This document shows positions 17,335 to 26,681 of a DNA stretch of 64,000 nucleotides, in pieces (the first letter of the stretch is position 1; the number at the start of each line of letters is the position of its first letter). A program made the position numbers and the translations under genes. The stretch spans positions 186,001 through 250,000 of the forward strand of contig NZ_SUKC01000002.1 in the NCBI RefSeq assembly GCF_005047635.1, read 5' to 3'. Source of the stretch: Arthrobacter sp. CAU 1506 (GTDB lineage Bacteria; Actinomycetota; Actinomycetes; Actinomycetales; Micrococcaceae). The notes beneath the pieces were generated by a model. That model was not told the DNA's origin, ran no database searches, and saw only the letters and a program-made list of their open reading frames with translations.

Positions 17335-18803
17335 GTCGCCGCTCCCTCCGACTCACTGGCGGCATCCGGCAGCTTCCACGACGGCTTTCGGAGCCGGTAG
17401 AACAGCCACGGTATGAGCAGCCCGAGGCCGAGCGCCCCGCCGCCGACGATCACCAAGTAGATCAACGGATTGCCACCACCAAACTGCGACGGCGGAATGA
17501 AACCGACGAGGAGGGCGGCCAGCGAGGCCGCGAACCCGACGCCGCAGAGACTGACAAGCATGGGTGCCCTGTACCCCCGTGGGTGGTCCGGGTGGCTGCG
17601 GCGCAACCGCACGGCCGCCACGAACATCAGCAGGTACATGATCAGGTACACCTGGGTGGTGATCACCGAGAAGATCCAGTATGCGCTCGACACGCTGGGG
17701 ATGAGCGCATAGCCGAGGGCGATCACCGTGGTGACGATGCCCTGCGTCACCAACAGGTTCTGCTGCACGCCGTTCTTGTTCAGCTTCTGCAGGAACGGGG
17801 GAAGGTACCCTTCCTGGCGCGAGATGAGCAACAGGCCCTTCGATGGCCCGGCCAGCCAGGTCAGCATGCCGCCAAGCGAGGCGGATACCAGCGCGATGCC
17901 GATGATCGGGGTGAGCCATTGCCAGTTGAACACCGCGAGGACCGCGTCGAACGCCTGCATGACGCCCGCCGTGAGCGAGAGCTGATCGGCCGGCACGATC
18001 CAGCTGATGGCCAGTGCGGGCAGGATGAAGATCAGCAGCACCAAGCCCATCGCAAGGAAGATCGCTTTCGGGAACTCCTTGTCCGGCCGGCGCAACGACG
18101 ACACATGGACCGCATTCATCTCCATGCCGCTGTAGGACAGGAAGTTGTTGACAATGAGCACCAAGCTCGCGAGGCCGGCCCACTCCGGGAAGAAGTTGGC
18201 TGCGGTCATGGGGGCGGCGGACGGATTTCCTTGGCCGAGGAAGACGGCGCCGAGCAGCACCAACAGGGTGCCGGGAATAAGCGTTCCGATGATCAGGCCG
18301 GCACCGGCAAGGCCCGCGACGCCCTTGGTGCCTCGGGACGAGATGAGCACGCCCGACCAGTAGCAGACCACGATCACCAGCGCAGTCCACGGCCCGCTGC
18401 TCGCGAGCTCGGGGTTGATCACGTAGGCGAGCGTGGATGCCACAAACCCGAGCAGGGTCGGATAGTAGAAGATGGTCATCGCGAACTGGCACCAAACGGC
18501 AAGGAAGCCCATGGGCTTCGAGATGCCGGTGGCGACCCAGTTGTAGACGCCGCCCTTCCACCCCGATGCCAGCTCCGCCGAGACCAGCGAGGTCGGCAGC
18601 AGGAAGACAATCGCCGGTACAAGGTACAGGAAGACCGCTGCCAGTCCGTAGACCGCCATGGTCGGCGAAGGCCGCAGACTGGCTACCGAAGCCGTGGTCA
18701 TGAGCGCCAGCGCGACCCACGAGATGTAGGCGGCGGCGGGAGGCTTGGCCGCGGGCAGCCCCGAAGCGCTGGCGCGACCGTCTGAAGAATCGGCGGCACT
18801 CAT
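17331..18803 (-). CDS. APC family amino acid permease
   Basis: 490-aa secondary transporter with about 12 membrane segments; ALMTTASVASLRPSPTMAVYG and the Glu/Tyr-rich helix resemble the GadC/glutamate:GABA antiporter-like branch of the APC superfamily. The start at 18803 (MSAADSSDGR) is chosen for a near-perfect AAGGAGG six to seven bases upstream; the frame stays open 13 codons further. It is the first gene of a three-gene operon with a small membrane protein and an M20 dipeptidase. It faces a second, frameshifted APC permease across a 0.5-kb region. Confidence 0.9.
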   Translation of the reverse strand: MSAADSSDGRASASGLPAAKPPAAAYISWVALALMTTASVASLRPSPTMAVYGLAAVFLYLVPAIVFLLPTSLVSAELASGWKGGVYNWVATGISKPMGFLAVWCQFAMTIFYYPTLLGFVASTLAYVINPELASSGPWTALVIVVCYWSGVLISSRGTKGVAGLAGAGLIIGTLIPGTLLVLLGAVFLGQGNPSAAPMTAANFFPEWAGLASLVLIVNNFLSYSGMEMNAVHVSSLRRPDKEFPKAIFLAMGLVLLIFILPALAISWIVPADQLSLTAGVMQAFDAVLAVFNWQWLTPIIGIALVSASLGGMLTWLAGPSKGLLLISRQEGYLPPFLQKLNKNGVQQNLLVTQGIVTTVIALGYALIPSVSSAYWIFSVITTQVYLIMYLLMFVAAVRLRRSHPDHPRGYRAPMLVSLCGVGFAASLAALLVGFIPPSQFGGGNPLIYLVIVGGGALGLGLLIPWLFYRLRKPSWKLPDAASESEGAAT

Positions 18804-19339
18804 CAGGGCCTCCTTGGCCCGGGCATGGCTGCCCGCAGCCATGCGGACCCGTGAGGATCCGAACTCAACCGCATGTCCACGGTGTCCACCTCCAGGTAAT
18901 CGCCTCGACGTTGCCCCTCAGGCACCCAATGTTCTGACCGGTGGCGTCGAGTTACCGATCTGATGCTGAGGATCGTCGCAGAACCTGGGCTCGTCGGGCA
19001 TCGTCCGGGCAGGATGATCTCTGCAGCGGCTCAGACCAGCGGAGGGGTGCCTGTGGCTTCCTCCGCCCCGCCCGGATGCCCTCCCCCGACCAGGGGAATG
19101 GTTTCTAGCGGCTCTTCGCCGGAACCGGTGCAGGCGAGGAGCCGCCTAGGGACTGTGCAGCGACGCACCAGCTACTCATCAGCTGCCAGCCAGCCCGGGC
19201 TTCTCACCCGCTGTGGATGATGCCGCCACCAGGCGCACGTGGTCGACTCAGTGGAGGCAGTCCGCTCGGGAGCAAAGGCGCACGCTACAGCGGTGAAGGG
19301 AGTGGCCATGCGCGCGGAGGAAACAGCTGCGGCGCAGCC
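18804..19339. other. Divergent intergenic region with a structured leader
   Basis: 536 bases between two divergent APC permease genes without a credible gene. It must hold both promoters. The plus-strand half contains the strong hairpin listed separately and several shorter GC-rich stems, for example GGAGG/CCTCC arms around 19041-19068. The leader of the plus-strand permease could therefore be a regulatory RNA. Confidence 0.5.
19105..19149 (+). promoter_or_regulatory. Long hairpin in the leader of the frameshifted permease
   Basis: Arms GCGGCTCTTCGCC (19108-19120) and GGCGAGGAGCCGC (19133-19145) form a 13-bp stem with one G-U pair and a 12-nt loop containing ACCGGT; with one bulged C the stem extends by CTA/TAG to 16 bp. 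There is no T-run, so it is not an obvious terminator. Confidence 0.45.
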
Positions 19340-20673
19340 ATGAACGGCAAGGAGCAGGCGGCGGCCGATCAACCGAAGAAGCAGATGACGATACTCCAGG
19401 CGTCCTTTATCGGTGTGGGCGCCATGGTCGGTGCGGGGATTTTCGCGCTGCTCAGCGCCGCCGGTGCGGTGGCGGGCTCGGCTGTATGGCTCTCGTTCCT
19501 CATTGCCGGCGCGATCTGTGCGCTGCAGGGGTACTCCTTCGCCAAGCTCGGTTCCCGCTACCCCACCGCAGGAGGGATGCTCACCTATTTGGCGAAGGGG
19601 TTTGGCGAGGGCCACATCACCGGCATCGTGTCGTGGCTGTTCTATATGACCGGCGCAATCGTCGCGGCGATGGTCGCCACATCATTCGGAGGATACGCGA
19701 GCGCCGTCGTGGCGGATGATGACCGCGGCTGGGCCATCGTCTTCGCGGTCGGACTCGTCGTCGTCATGACGTTGCTCAACGTCGTGGGCTCCACCGCGGT
19801 GGCGAGAGTGCAATCGCTCATCGTCAAGGTCGTGTTGGCGATTCTCAGCCTGTTTGCGATCGTGACGATCATGAACTGGGACCCCACCTTGCTGAACCCC
19901 GCCGGTTACCCCAGTCTCCGCGAGATCGTTTCGAGCGTCGCCTTGACCTTCTTCGCGTTCCTCGGCTTCGGCGTCATCACCTTCACGGCCAAGGATCTCC
20001 CCCGGCCCGGCCGACAGCTCCCGCGGGCCATCTATCTCGCCGTGGCGATTGCCACCACCATTTATGTGGCGGTGTCGCTCGGCGTTTTCGGGACACTCAC
20101 CCCGGACCAGGTCGTCGAGTACGGCACAACCGCGCTGGCGGAAGCGGCCAAGCCGACGCTGGGCCAGGCGGGTTATGTACTGATGGTGATTACGGCGTTG
20201 TTCTCCACGGCCGGCGCAGTGAATGCGAGCCTCTACCCGGCGGCCGGGATGACTCGCCACCTCGCCGCGGCCGGGCAGTTTCCCCCTGCATTCGGACGCC
20301 AGATCGGACGGCGCGCGCCGGTGGGCCTGGTGGGGCCCTGATCACGATCTTCATGATTGTCGCGCTCGATTTGAACAGCATCGCCTCGCTTGGCGGTGCT
20401 GTTGCACTCCTGATCTTCTCGTCGATCACGGCCGCCCACTTCAGGTCCTACCGGGAGACGCACGCGAACTTGGTTGTGCTCGTCGTCGCGCTGGTCGCGA
20501 CCGCGGGCACACTCGTCGTGTTCGCGATGACCACGCTGGTGGACGAGCCGATGACTGCCATCGCCTTTGTGGTTATTCTGGCTGCAGCGCTGCTGCTGGA
20601 TCTCGTCTGGAAGGGCGTCCGGGACCGCGGGAGTCCACGCTCTGCCTCGCGCGACCAGCCGGATTCCCGTTAG
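19340..20673 (+). pseudogene. APC amino acid permease broken by a single-base frameshift
   Basis: Starting at MNGKEQAAAD, the first 333 codons encode an APC permease with the GAMVGAGIFALLSAAGAVAG entry helix and about nine membrane segments, then the frame stops at 20339-20341 just after RRAPVGLVG. The protein continues in another frame as ALITIFMIVALDLNSIASLG through the remaining helices to the stop at 20671-20673. Adding one G to the GGGG run at 20332-20335 restores a continuous permease of about 444 aa. Either the gene is a recent pseudogene or the base is a sequencing error in a G run. The stop codon overlaps that of the convergent minus-strand gene. Confidence 0.85.
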
Positions 20674-21206
20674 GCCAGTTCGCCGAGCTTGGCCTTCCAG
20701 AACGCACGCCAGTGATCGAGCTGCTCGACCGACTCCAGCCGCTCATGCTGTAGGCCGACAGACGCTTTGCCTGCCGCCTTCTCGTAGATGTGGACGTTGA
20801 CCCGGGAGCCGTCGGCCAGGCCGCAGCGCCAGTAGCGCCATTTTGCTGTGTCGCTCAGCTCGGGTCCGCGGGTTACCGCGATGCCGGAGAACTCCTCCGC
20901 GGTACCGACCGCGGCCACCCACTTGTCCCGCGCCTGGTCCATGCTGCCCTGTACCGTCTTGCTCACCGATGTCTGGAACTCGCCGTCGCAGTCCTGGCCC
21001 GGCTGGCGCCGGCCGATCTGCTGCTCGAAGGCCACTGTTGCTGACTGCGCCCACCAGCCTTCGGCCAGGCCGGACTCATTCAGCGCACGGGCAATCTCCT
21101 TGTGGCTGAGCGTTGCGGCGTCGATGCCGGTCAGGAAATCTTCGACCTTGGACCAGCTGATGCCGGTGCCTTTTTCGATCGCCTCGATGTTGATGCTGCG
21201 AACCAC
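20670..21206 (-). CDS. DUF4287/SRPBCC-like conserved protein
   Basis: 178 aa from a GTG at 21206 with AGGAGT five bases before it (VVRSINIEAI). The first about 75 residues match a helical module often found in front of SRPBCC/AHSA1 domains: GISWSKVEDFL, SHKEIARAL and the conserved GWWAQSATVAFEQQIGRRQPG. The remainder (VSKTVQGSMDQARDKWVAAV and KWRYWRCGLADGSRVNVHIY) fits a START/SRPBCC beta fold. No catalytic role is known to me. It is monocistronic, convergent with the broken permease with overlapping stop codons. Confidence 0.75.
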   Translation of the reverse strand: MVRSINIEAIEKGTGISWSKVEDFLTGIDAATLSHKEIARALNESGLAEGWWAQSATVAFEQQIGRRQPGQDCDGEFQTSVSKTVQGSMDQARDKWVAAVGTAEEFSGIAVTRGPELSDTAKWRYWRCGLADGSRVNVHIYEKAAGKASVGLQHERLESVEQLDHWRAFWKAKLGELA

Positions 21207-21339
21207 TGACACTCCTGACGTGACGAAAACCCGGCCGGTGCGGTCAACTGACCGAACCGGCCGGGTTGGCTGGCCCCTGCCCGTCACTGCAACGTGGGCG
21301 GGGGCGCAGCACTATGGATGGCGGAATTCCAGGTTGGAC

Positions 21340-23160
21340 TCAGTCTCCGGCGGCCAGCAGCAGGGCCCGCAGCTCGCGGCGTTCGCGCTGCTTCTCCGGA
21401 TCGGGCAACGGCACTGCCGCCAGCAGCCGCTGGGTATACAGCTCCTGCGGGTTGCGCAGGATCTCGTCCCGGGTGCCCTGCTCAACGATCCGGCCATGCC
21501 GCATCACGCAGATGCGGTCGGCCAACACGTCAATGACAGCCAGGTCGTGTGTCACGAACAGGCAGGCGAAGCCTAGTTCCTGCTGAAGATTCTGGAACAG
21601 CTCCAGCACCGTGGCCTGGACCGACACGTCCAGTGCGGACGTGGGCTCGTCGGCCACCATCAACTTGGGCTCCAGCGAGAGGGCCCGGGCGATGCCCACG
21701 CGCTGCTTCTGGCCGCCGGAAAGTTCGTGCGGATAGCGGTTGCGGTAGGCGCGCGGCAGCTCCACCTGGTCCAGCAGCGCCTCGATTCTCCGCTGCAGGG
21801 CGGCACCCTTGGCAACGCCGGCCAAGTACATGGGTTCGCCGATGCTCTCGCCAATCGGCAGCCGGGGGTTCAGCGAGGACGACGGGTCTTGGAACACCAT
21901 CCCCACCTGGCGGCGCAACGCGTGCAGCTGCTTGGGCCGCGCTCCGGCGATTTCCTGCCCGACCACGCGCAACGAGCCCTCGGCGACGGGCAGCAGCCCG
22001 ACGGCGGCGCGTCCGATAGTGGTTTTGCCCGAGCCGGACTCCCCCACCAGGCCAACCACCTGGCCGGGGTAGATCGACAGGTTGGCGCCTTCCACCGCGC
22101 GGAAGGCCGGGACGCGTCCCTGCTTGGGGTATTCGATGGCCACATTGGCCAGCTCCAGCACGGCTTCGCCCCTGTTCACGTCGTGGAGCGACTGCGCCAA
22201 GGCTTCGGCGTTCTCACGTTCGCGCCGTTCCAGCTCGGTCTCATTGATGCTGAGCGAGGCGCCGGTCGCAGAGGCCAAAGCGGCTGTGATGTCCACTTCG
22301 GCGTCGTCGGCTGAGCCCCCGCCAAGATGCGGCACGGCGGCCAGCAACGCCTGCGTGTATTCATGCTGCGGATTGTTGAAAATTTCCATCGCGGTTCCGG
22401 TTTCCACGATCCGGCCGCGCCGCATCACGGCGATCTTGTCCGCCAAGTCGGCCACCACGCCCATGTCGTGCGTGATCAGCACAATGGCGCTGTCCAGCTT
22501 GTTGCGCAGGTTGCGCATCAAGTCCAGGATCTCGGCCTGCACGGTGACGTCCAGCGCGGTGGTGGGCTCATCGGCGATCAGCAGCTTGGGGTCACAGGAC
22601 AGCGACTGGGCGATCATGGCGCGCTGTCGCTGGCCTCCGGAGAGTTGGTGCGGGTAGGACCGGAAGGCTTTTTCCGGGTCGGGCAGCTCGACCAGCTCCA
22701 GCATCCGCAGCGCCCGCTGCTTGGCTTCGTCCGGCGAGATGGCGTTGTGCAGCCGCAGCGTTTCCACAATCTGGAACCCGATGGTGTACACGGGGTTCAT
22801 TGCGGTCATGGGCTCCTGGAAGATCACTGCGACGTCGTTGCCGCGGACTTGCCGGAGCTTGGCGCTGCTCAGGCCCAGGATCTCCCTGCCGTTGAGCTTG
22901 ACGCTCCCGGTGGCGCGGCTGTTTGACGGCAGCAGGCCCAGCAGCGCCATGGAGCTGGCACTCTTGCCGGAACCGGATTCGCCCACGATGGCCAGGACCT
23001 CGCCGGCCTTGACGTCGTAGGTGAGGTTGATCGCGGCAGGGACCCATTCCTTCTCCACGCCGAAGTCCACGCTGAGGTTGGTGACTTCCAGGACGGGCGC
23101 GGAAGCGCGAGTCGTCTCCACGCTTCCTACCGGCAGCGTCGGATCAATGATTTCGGTCAT
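21340..23160 (-). CDS. Fused double ATPase of a dipeptide/oligopeptide ABC importer (DppD-DppF)
   Basis: 606-aa protein with two complete nucleotide-binding domains in tandem. Domain 1: [39 protein letters not shown]. Domain 2: [40 protein letters not shown]. Each half ends with the oligopeptide-type C-terminal extension ([25 protein letters not shown]). The start is MTEIIDP at 23160 with an AGGGAA upstream. It powers the permeases encoded at 23.9-26.5 kb. A plus-strand gene lies between it and them, so it needs its own promoter in the 80-base divergent gap. Confidence 0.94.
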   Translation of the reverse strand: MTEIIDPTLPVGSVETTRASAPVLEVTNLSVDFGVEKEWVPAAINLTYDVKAGEVLAIVGESGSGKSASSMALLGLLPSNSRATGSVKLNGREILGLSSAKLRQVRGNDVAVIFQEPMTAMNPVYTIGFQIVETLRLHNAISPDEAKQRALRMLELVELPDPEKAFRSYPHQLSGGQRQRAMIAQSLSCDPKLLIADEPTTALDVTVQAEILDLMRNLRNKLDSAIVLITHDMGVVADLADKIAVMRRGRIVETGTAMEIFNNPQHEYTQALLAAVPHLGGGSADDAEVDITAALASATGASLSINETELERRERENAEALAQSLHDVNRGEAVLELANVAIEYPKQGRVPAFRAVEGANLSIYPGQVVGLVGESGSGKTTIGRAAVGLLPVAEGSLRVVGQEIAGARPKQLHALRRQVGMVFQDPSSSLNPRLPIGESIGEPMYLAGVAKGAALQRRIEALLDQVELPRAYRNRYPHELSGGQKQRVGIARALSLEPKLMVADEPTSALDVSVQATVLELFQNLQQELGFACLFVTHDLAVIDVLADRICVMRHGRIVEQGTRDEILRNPQELYTQRLLAAVPLPDPEKQRERRELRALLLAAGD

Positions 23161-23240
23161 AGCTGGTGTTTCCCTTCCAACCTGTCGCAGTTGGTTGATG
23201 CTAGTGGAGAACTGGTGGCCAGTCCTGAAACTATGGGGGC

Positions 23241-23864
23241 ATGACAACGTCTGCTGCTGCCAGCTCCACGGTCTTCCGCCCACGCTCCGCGATTTGGTTC
23301 ACCGGAGTCGTCTGGGCAATGGTGGCAGTCAGCCTGGTGTCCTCCGTGCTGACCCACGGGCCGGACAGCCTGCTCGGTTCCTGGCCGCTGCTGACCATCG
23401 CATACGTGACCTGGTGGCTGGCCTGGTACCCCGTGGTCGTCATCGGCGAGCACGGGGTGGTACTGCGCAACCCGGTCCGGACGATTACCGTGCCGTGGAG
23501 CGCCTTGGTGACCGTGGACACCAAGTACGCACTGACCCTGATTACCCCGCGCGGGAAGTACAGCTCGTGGGCCGCGCCCGCTCCCGGGATGTTCGGAGTC
23601 CACCGCGCCCGCACAGATCATGTCCAAGGGCTTCCGGAGACGACCTACGGCCCGGCCCAGTCGATCCGCCCGGGCGATCTCACGAACTCCGATTCCGGAG
23701 CGGCGGCTTACCAAATCCGGAAACGCTGGGCGGAACTTCTGGCCGCGGACAGCATCAGCATCGGCGAGGCGGACAGCGTCCCGGTCAGCCGGACACCAAA
23801 TTGGGCCGTGCTTGCTGCCGGAATCGCGCTGATTGTCCTCAGCGCCATAACGCTGGCCCGCTGA
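23241..23864 (+). CDS. PH-like (bPH) domain membrane protein
   Basis: 207 aa. Two hydrophobic segments near the N-terminus (WFTGVVWAMVAVSLVSSVL and a WPLLTIAYVTWWLAWYPVVV hairpin), then a short beta-rich domain (VIGEHGVVLRNPVRTITVPW, then ALVTVDTKYALTLITPRGK) of the bacterial PH type found in many actinobacterial membrane proteins, and a final hydrophobic helix. It lies on the strand opposite to the surrounding peptide transporter genes, dividing permease from ATPase, so it was probably inserted into an ancestral dpp operon. Function unknown. Confidence 0.75.
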   Translation: MTTSAAASSTVFRPRSAIWFTGVVWAMVAVSLVSSVLTHGPDSLLGSWPLLTIAYVTWWLAWYPVVVIGEHGVVLRNPVRTITVPWSALVTVDTKYALTLITPRGKYSSWAAPAPGMFGVHRARTDHVQGLPETTYGPAQSIRPGDLTNSDSGAAAYQIRKRWAELLAADSISIGEADSVPVSRTPNWAVLAAGIALIVLSAITLAR

Positions 23865-23904
23865 TCCGGACGACGAGTCGCCCCAGAGGCGTGGGATACG
23901 CATC

Positions 23905-24933
23905 TCAGACGCCCGATGTCTGGGTGGGTCCGGTCGCGGGGTGGGCGGAAACCGCAGCCGCCTTGGCCTTCTTGGCATTGAACTTCTTTTGCCGCGGGTC
24001 GAAGGCGTCGCGCAGTCCGTCGCCGATGAAGTTGATGCACAGGCAGATCGCCACGATGAACAGACCCGGCCACCAGAACAGCCACGGACGGGTTTGGAAC
24101 GCTTCCTGGTTCTGGCTGATCAGCGATCCCAGCGACACGTCCGGCGCCTTCACGCCCATCCCGATGTAGGACAGGCTGGTCTCCAGCAGGATCGCCGCCG
24201 ACATGCTCAGCGTCACCGAGACGATAATGACGCCCACGGCGTTCGGCAGGATGTGCTTGAAGATGATCCGGGCGTTGGACGCGCCGGCAATCCGGGCAGC
24301 ATCGACGAATTCCCGCTCCCGCAGGGAGAGGAATTCGGCGCGCACCAGGCGGGCCAGCCCCGTCCACACGACGGCGCCAACGAACAGGCCCAGGAAGTAT
24401 GGCTGGACGTCGGCGCCTACCGCGCGACCTGCCACCTGGCCCATCACGGCCGCGATGATTATCAGCGGAATGACGATCACGACGTCGGTCAACCGCATCA
24501 GCACTGTTTCAATCCATCCGCGGAAATAGCCGGACAGCGCTCCGACGACGACGCCGATGGCCCCGCCTACCAGGCCGATCAGGAACATGACCGCCACCGA
24601 AATCTGGACTCCGCGCATGGTTTGGGCAAACGTGTCGCGGCCCAACCTGTCCTGGCCGAACGGGTGCTCGCCCAGACCCAACGGGAAGAGTTGCAGTGTG
24701 GGTCGGCCGCCATTGACCAAGTCATTGACGCCATTATGCGTGTACTTCCACCAGCCCGGCAGACCGAACATCCCGCTCGACGAATAGGCGATCAGCAGGA
24801 TCAGGATGAAAACCACCAGGCTGATCAAGGCGGCGGTATTGCCGAGGAAGCGCCGACGGACGATTTGGCCCTGGCTTAAGCCGGCCTTGTTCTCGTCGGT
24901 TGCGGCAACGGGTTTCGTTGACGTGGTGCTCAT
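23905..24933 (-). CDS. Peptide ABC transporter permease (DppC-type)
   Basis: 342 aa, five to six membrane segments with the binding-protein-dependent permease signature EFVDAARIAGASNARIIFKH. Like other DppC proteins it has a long first periplasmic loop (TFAQTMRGVQISVAV region) and an N-terminal cytoplasmic tail. The ATG overlaps the stop of the DppB gene by four bases. It forms the channel with DppB and is energised by the fused ATPase downstream. Confidence 0.94.
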   Translation of the reverse strand: MSTTSTKPVAATDENKAGLSQGQIVRRRFLGNTAALISLVVFILILLIAYSSSGMFGLPGWWKYTHNGVNDLVNGGRPTLQLFPLGLGEHPFGQDRLGRDTFAQTMRGVQISVAVMFLIGLVGGAIGVVVGALSGYFRGWIETVLMRLTDVVIVIPLIIIAAVMGQVAGRAVGADVQPYFLGLFVGAVVWTGLARLVRAEFLSLREREFVDAARIAGASNARIIFKHILPNAVGVIIVSVTLSMSAAILLETSLSYIGMGVKAPDVSLGSLISQNQEAFQTRPWLFWWPGLFIVAICLCINFIGDGLRDAFDPRQKKFNAKKAKAAAVSAHPATGPTQTSGV

Positions 24934-26471
24934 GCCTTTACCCTTACTCGCGGATCAAGCGCGGAATAGACCAGGTCCGCGACTAGGTTGAAGACCAAGG
25001 CCAGGATGCCGGTGATCAGGAAGACGCCCATCACCGGGTTGGGGTCAACCCGGTCCAAGGACTGGACAAAGAGCTGGCCCATGCCGGCGAACGCGAACAC
25101 CCGCTCGGTAATCACGGCACCGCCGATCAAACCGCCGATGTCGAAAGCGACAATCGTGGCAATGGGGATCAGGGCATTACGGAAAGCGTGGCGCATGACC
25201 ACTGTCCTTTCGTTCAATCCCTTGGCCCTCGCCGTGCGGATGTAGTCCATGTTCATGATTTCCAGCATGGACGAGCGTGCGTAGCGGCTGTAGGACGCCA
25301 GCGAGATCAGCAGCAGTGCGATGGTCGGCAGCAGCAGGTGGGTGAAGGTATCCAGCCCGTGGACCCAGAAGTCCCCCTGCAGGTTCGGCGTCTCGGACCC
25401 GATGGTGGCGATGGGCCGGCCGTTGATTCTGCCGTTGTTGAAGTACGCCGGCCAGGCCTGCATGAACCGGTCCAGCAGGATCAATCCGCCGACCAGGAAC
25501 GAGGTCATCGCCGCGGCGTTCATGCTCTGGCGGCGGTCATAGCCGCCCATCAGCCAGCCGACGGCCAGGCCAACCAGGATGGTGGCGAGCGCCAGCAAGA
25601 AGATCATCAGCCCGGTGGCCTGCGCCAGGAGCGGCTGGATCGGAAAATATACGAGAATTCCGATGCCGACGCTGATCAGCGCCGCGTAGAGCGCCCTGCG
25701 GTTCTTCAGGCCCGCGGCCAGCAGCGTGATGCCGAAAGCGATCCCCACGCCGCAGATCACGATGACGACCAAGCCGAGACCCGGGGTCTTGAACCATTGG
25801 GTCACGGACAGCCCCCACATGACCGCCGCGGCCAGCAGGAAGCCGATGCCCGCCATGCCCAGTTTCCTCGGGTAGGTTCCCTTGGCACAGACAAACCACA
25901 CCGCGGCGCTGACTAGGCCGATGATCAGAATCGATGAAACCGGAATGTGCGGATCCCGGAGGAAATTGTTGAATCCGATGGCGCCGAATTCCTTCAAGAG
26001 CACGGCGACCCAGAACACCGGAAGCGAAAAGAAGAGGAAGGCCATGAAGGTGACGCCGTAGTCCAGTCCGCTGTACTGCCGCAGTGCCGTCACGATTCCA
26101 AGTGAGACGCCGATGACGATGGCGAGCACCGCCGAAGCAGTCACCAGCAGAATCGTCATGCCCATGGCCCGGCCCAGGGCCTCGGTGACCGGTTGGCCGT
26201 TCAGCGCATAGCCCAAATCGCACTGTCCGGCGAAGGGAATGACGCACTTGGCTGCGCCGGCCAGCCAGCCGAAGTACCGGATCGGTGCCGGCGTGCCGAG
26301 GTCGAGCAGCGCGATCCGCTGCTGAATGAGCTGCTCTTTGTTCGGCGAATTGCTTTCGCGCAGGTCGTGGAGGGGGTCACCTGACAAGGCTGTCAATTGG
26401 TAAACTAGGAAGGAGGCACCCAGGAGAATAAGCACGGCAGTAAAAAGCCGCCGCACAATGTAGGTCACCAT
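24930..26471 (-). CDS. Peptide ABC transporter permease (DppB-type) with a large membrane insertion
   Basis: Permease partner of DppC. The start is the ATG at 26471 (MVTYIVRRLF) with GAGGT upstream; a TTG at 26483 is possible. DppB proteins are usually 310-340 aa; this one has 513. The N-terminal and C-terminal portions (YIVRRLFTAVLILLGASFLV; RTARAKGLNERTVVMRHAFR signature) are standard, and the extra about 180 residues in the middle (roughly from VSSILIIGLVSAAVWF to GGLILLDRFMQAW) add five or six hydrophobic helices. Similar long DppB proteins occur in other actinobacteria. It is upstream of DppC in the same unit. Confidence 0.93.
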   Translation of the reverse strand: MVTYIVRRLFTAVLILLGASFLVYQLTALSGDPLHDLRESNSPNKEQLIQQRIALLDLGTPAPIRYFGWLAGAAKCVIPFAGQCDLGYALNGQPVTEALGRAMGMTILLVTASAVLAIVIGVSLGIVTALRQYSGLDYGVTFMAFLFFSLPVFWVAVLLKEFGAIGFNNFLRDPHIPVSSILIIGLVSAAVWFVCAKGTYPRKLGMAGIGFLLAAAVMWGLSVTQWFKTPGLGLVVIVICGVGIAFGITLLAAGLKNRRALYAALISVGIGILVYFPIQPLLAQATGLMIFLLALATILVGLAVGWLMGGYDRRQSMNAAAMTSFLVGGLILLDRFMQAWPAYFNNGRINGRPIATIGSETPNLQGDFWVHGLDTFTHLLLPTIALLLISLASYSRYARSSMLEIMNMDYIRTARAKGLNERTVVMRHAFRNALIPIATIVAFDIGGLIGGAVITERVFAFAGMGQLFVQSLDRVDPNPVMGVFLITGILALVFNLVADLVYSALDPRVRVKA

Positions 26472-26610
26472 AGCGTTTTTCAACCTCGCTGATGTGGTTC
26501 TGGAAATCTTGTGGATCCCTCGGTGTCACAAATGAGCGTAGTGCAGTCCGCACGCTGGCGACTATTGGGAAAACCCAACTACTTGTGGCAGGAAATGGAT
26601 CATAAAAGCT

Positions 26611-26653
26611 GCAAGACGTCGGGACCGAGGTGTTCAGGGTCCCGACGCCTTGC
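26611..26653 (-). terminator. Attenuating hairpin between the peptide-binding protein and permease genes
   Basis: Arms 26611-26626 and 26638-26653 pair over 16 positions with one mismatch (CGTCGGGACC with GGTCCCGACG at the core). On the minus strand the stem is followed by TTTT (AGCTTTTATG). A partial terminator here would give more binding protein than permease, a common ABC operon arrangement. Confidence 0.75.
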
Positions 26654-26681
26654 ATGCTTTGCCTAGGATCAGGCGTGGAGT

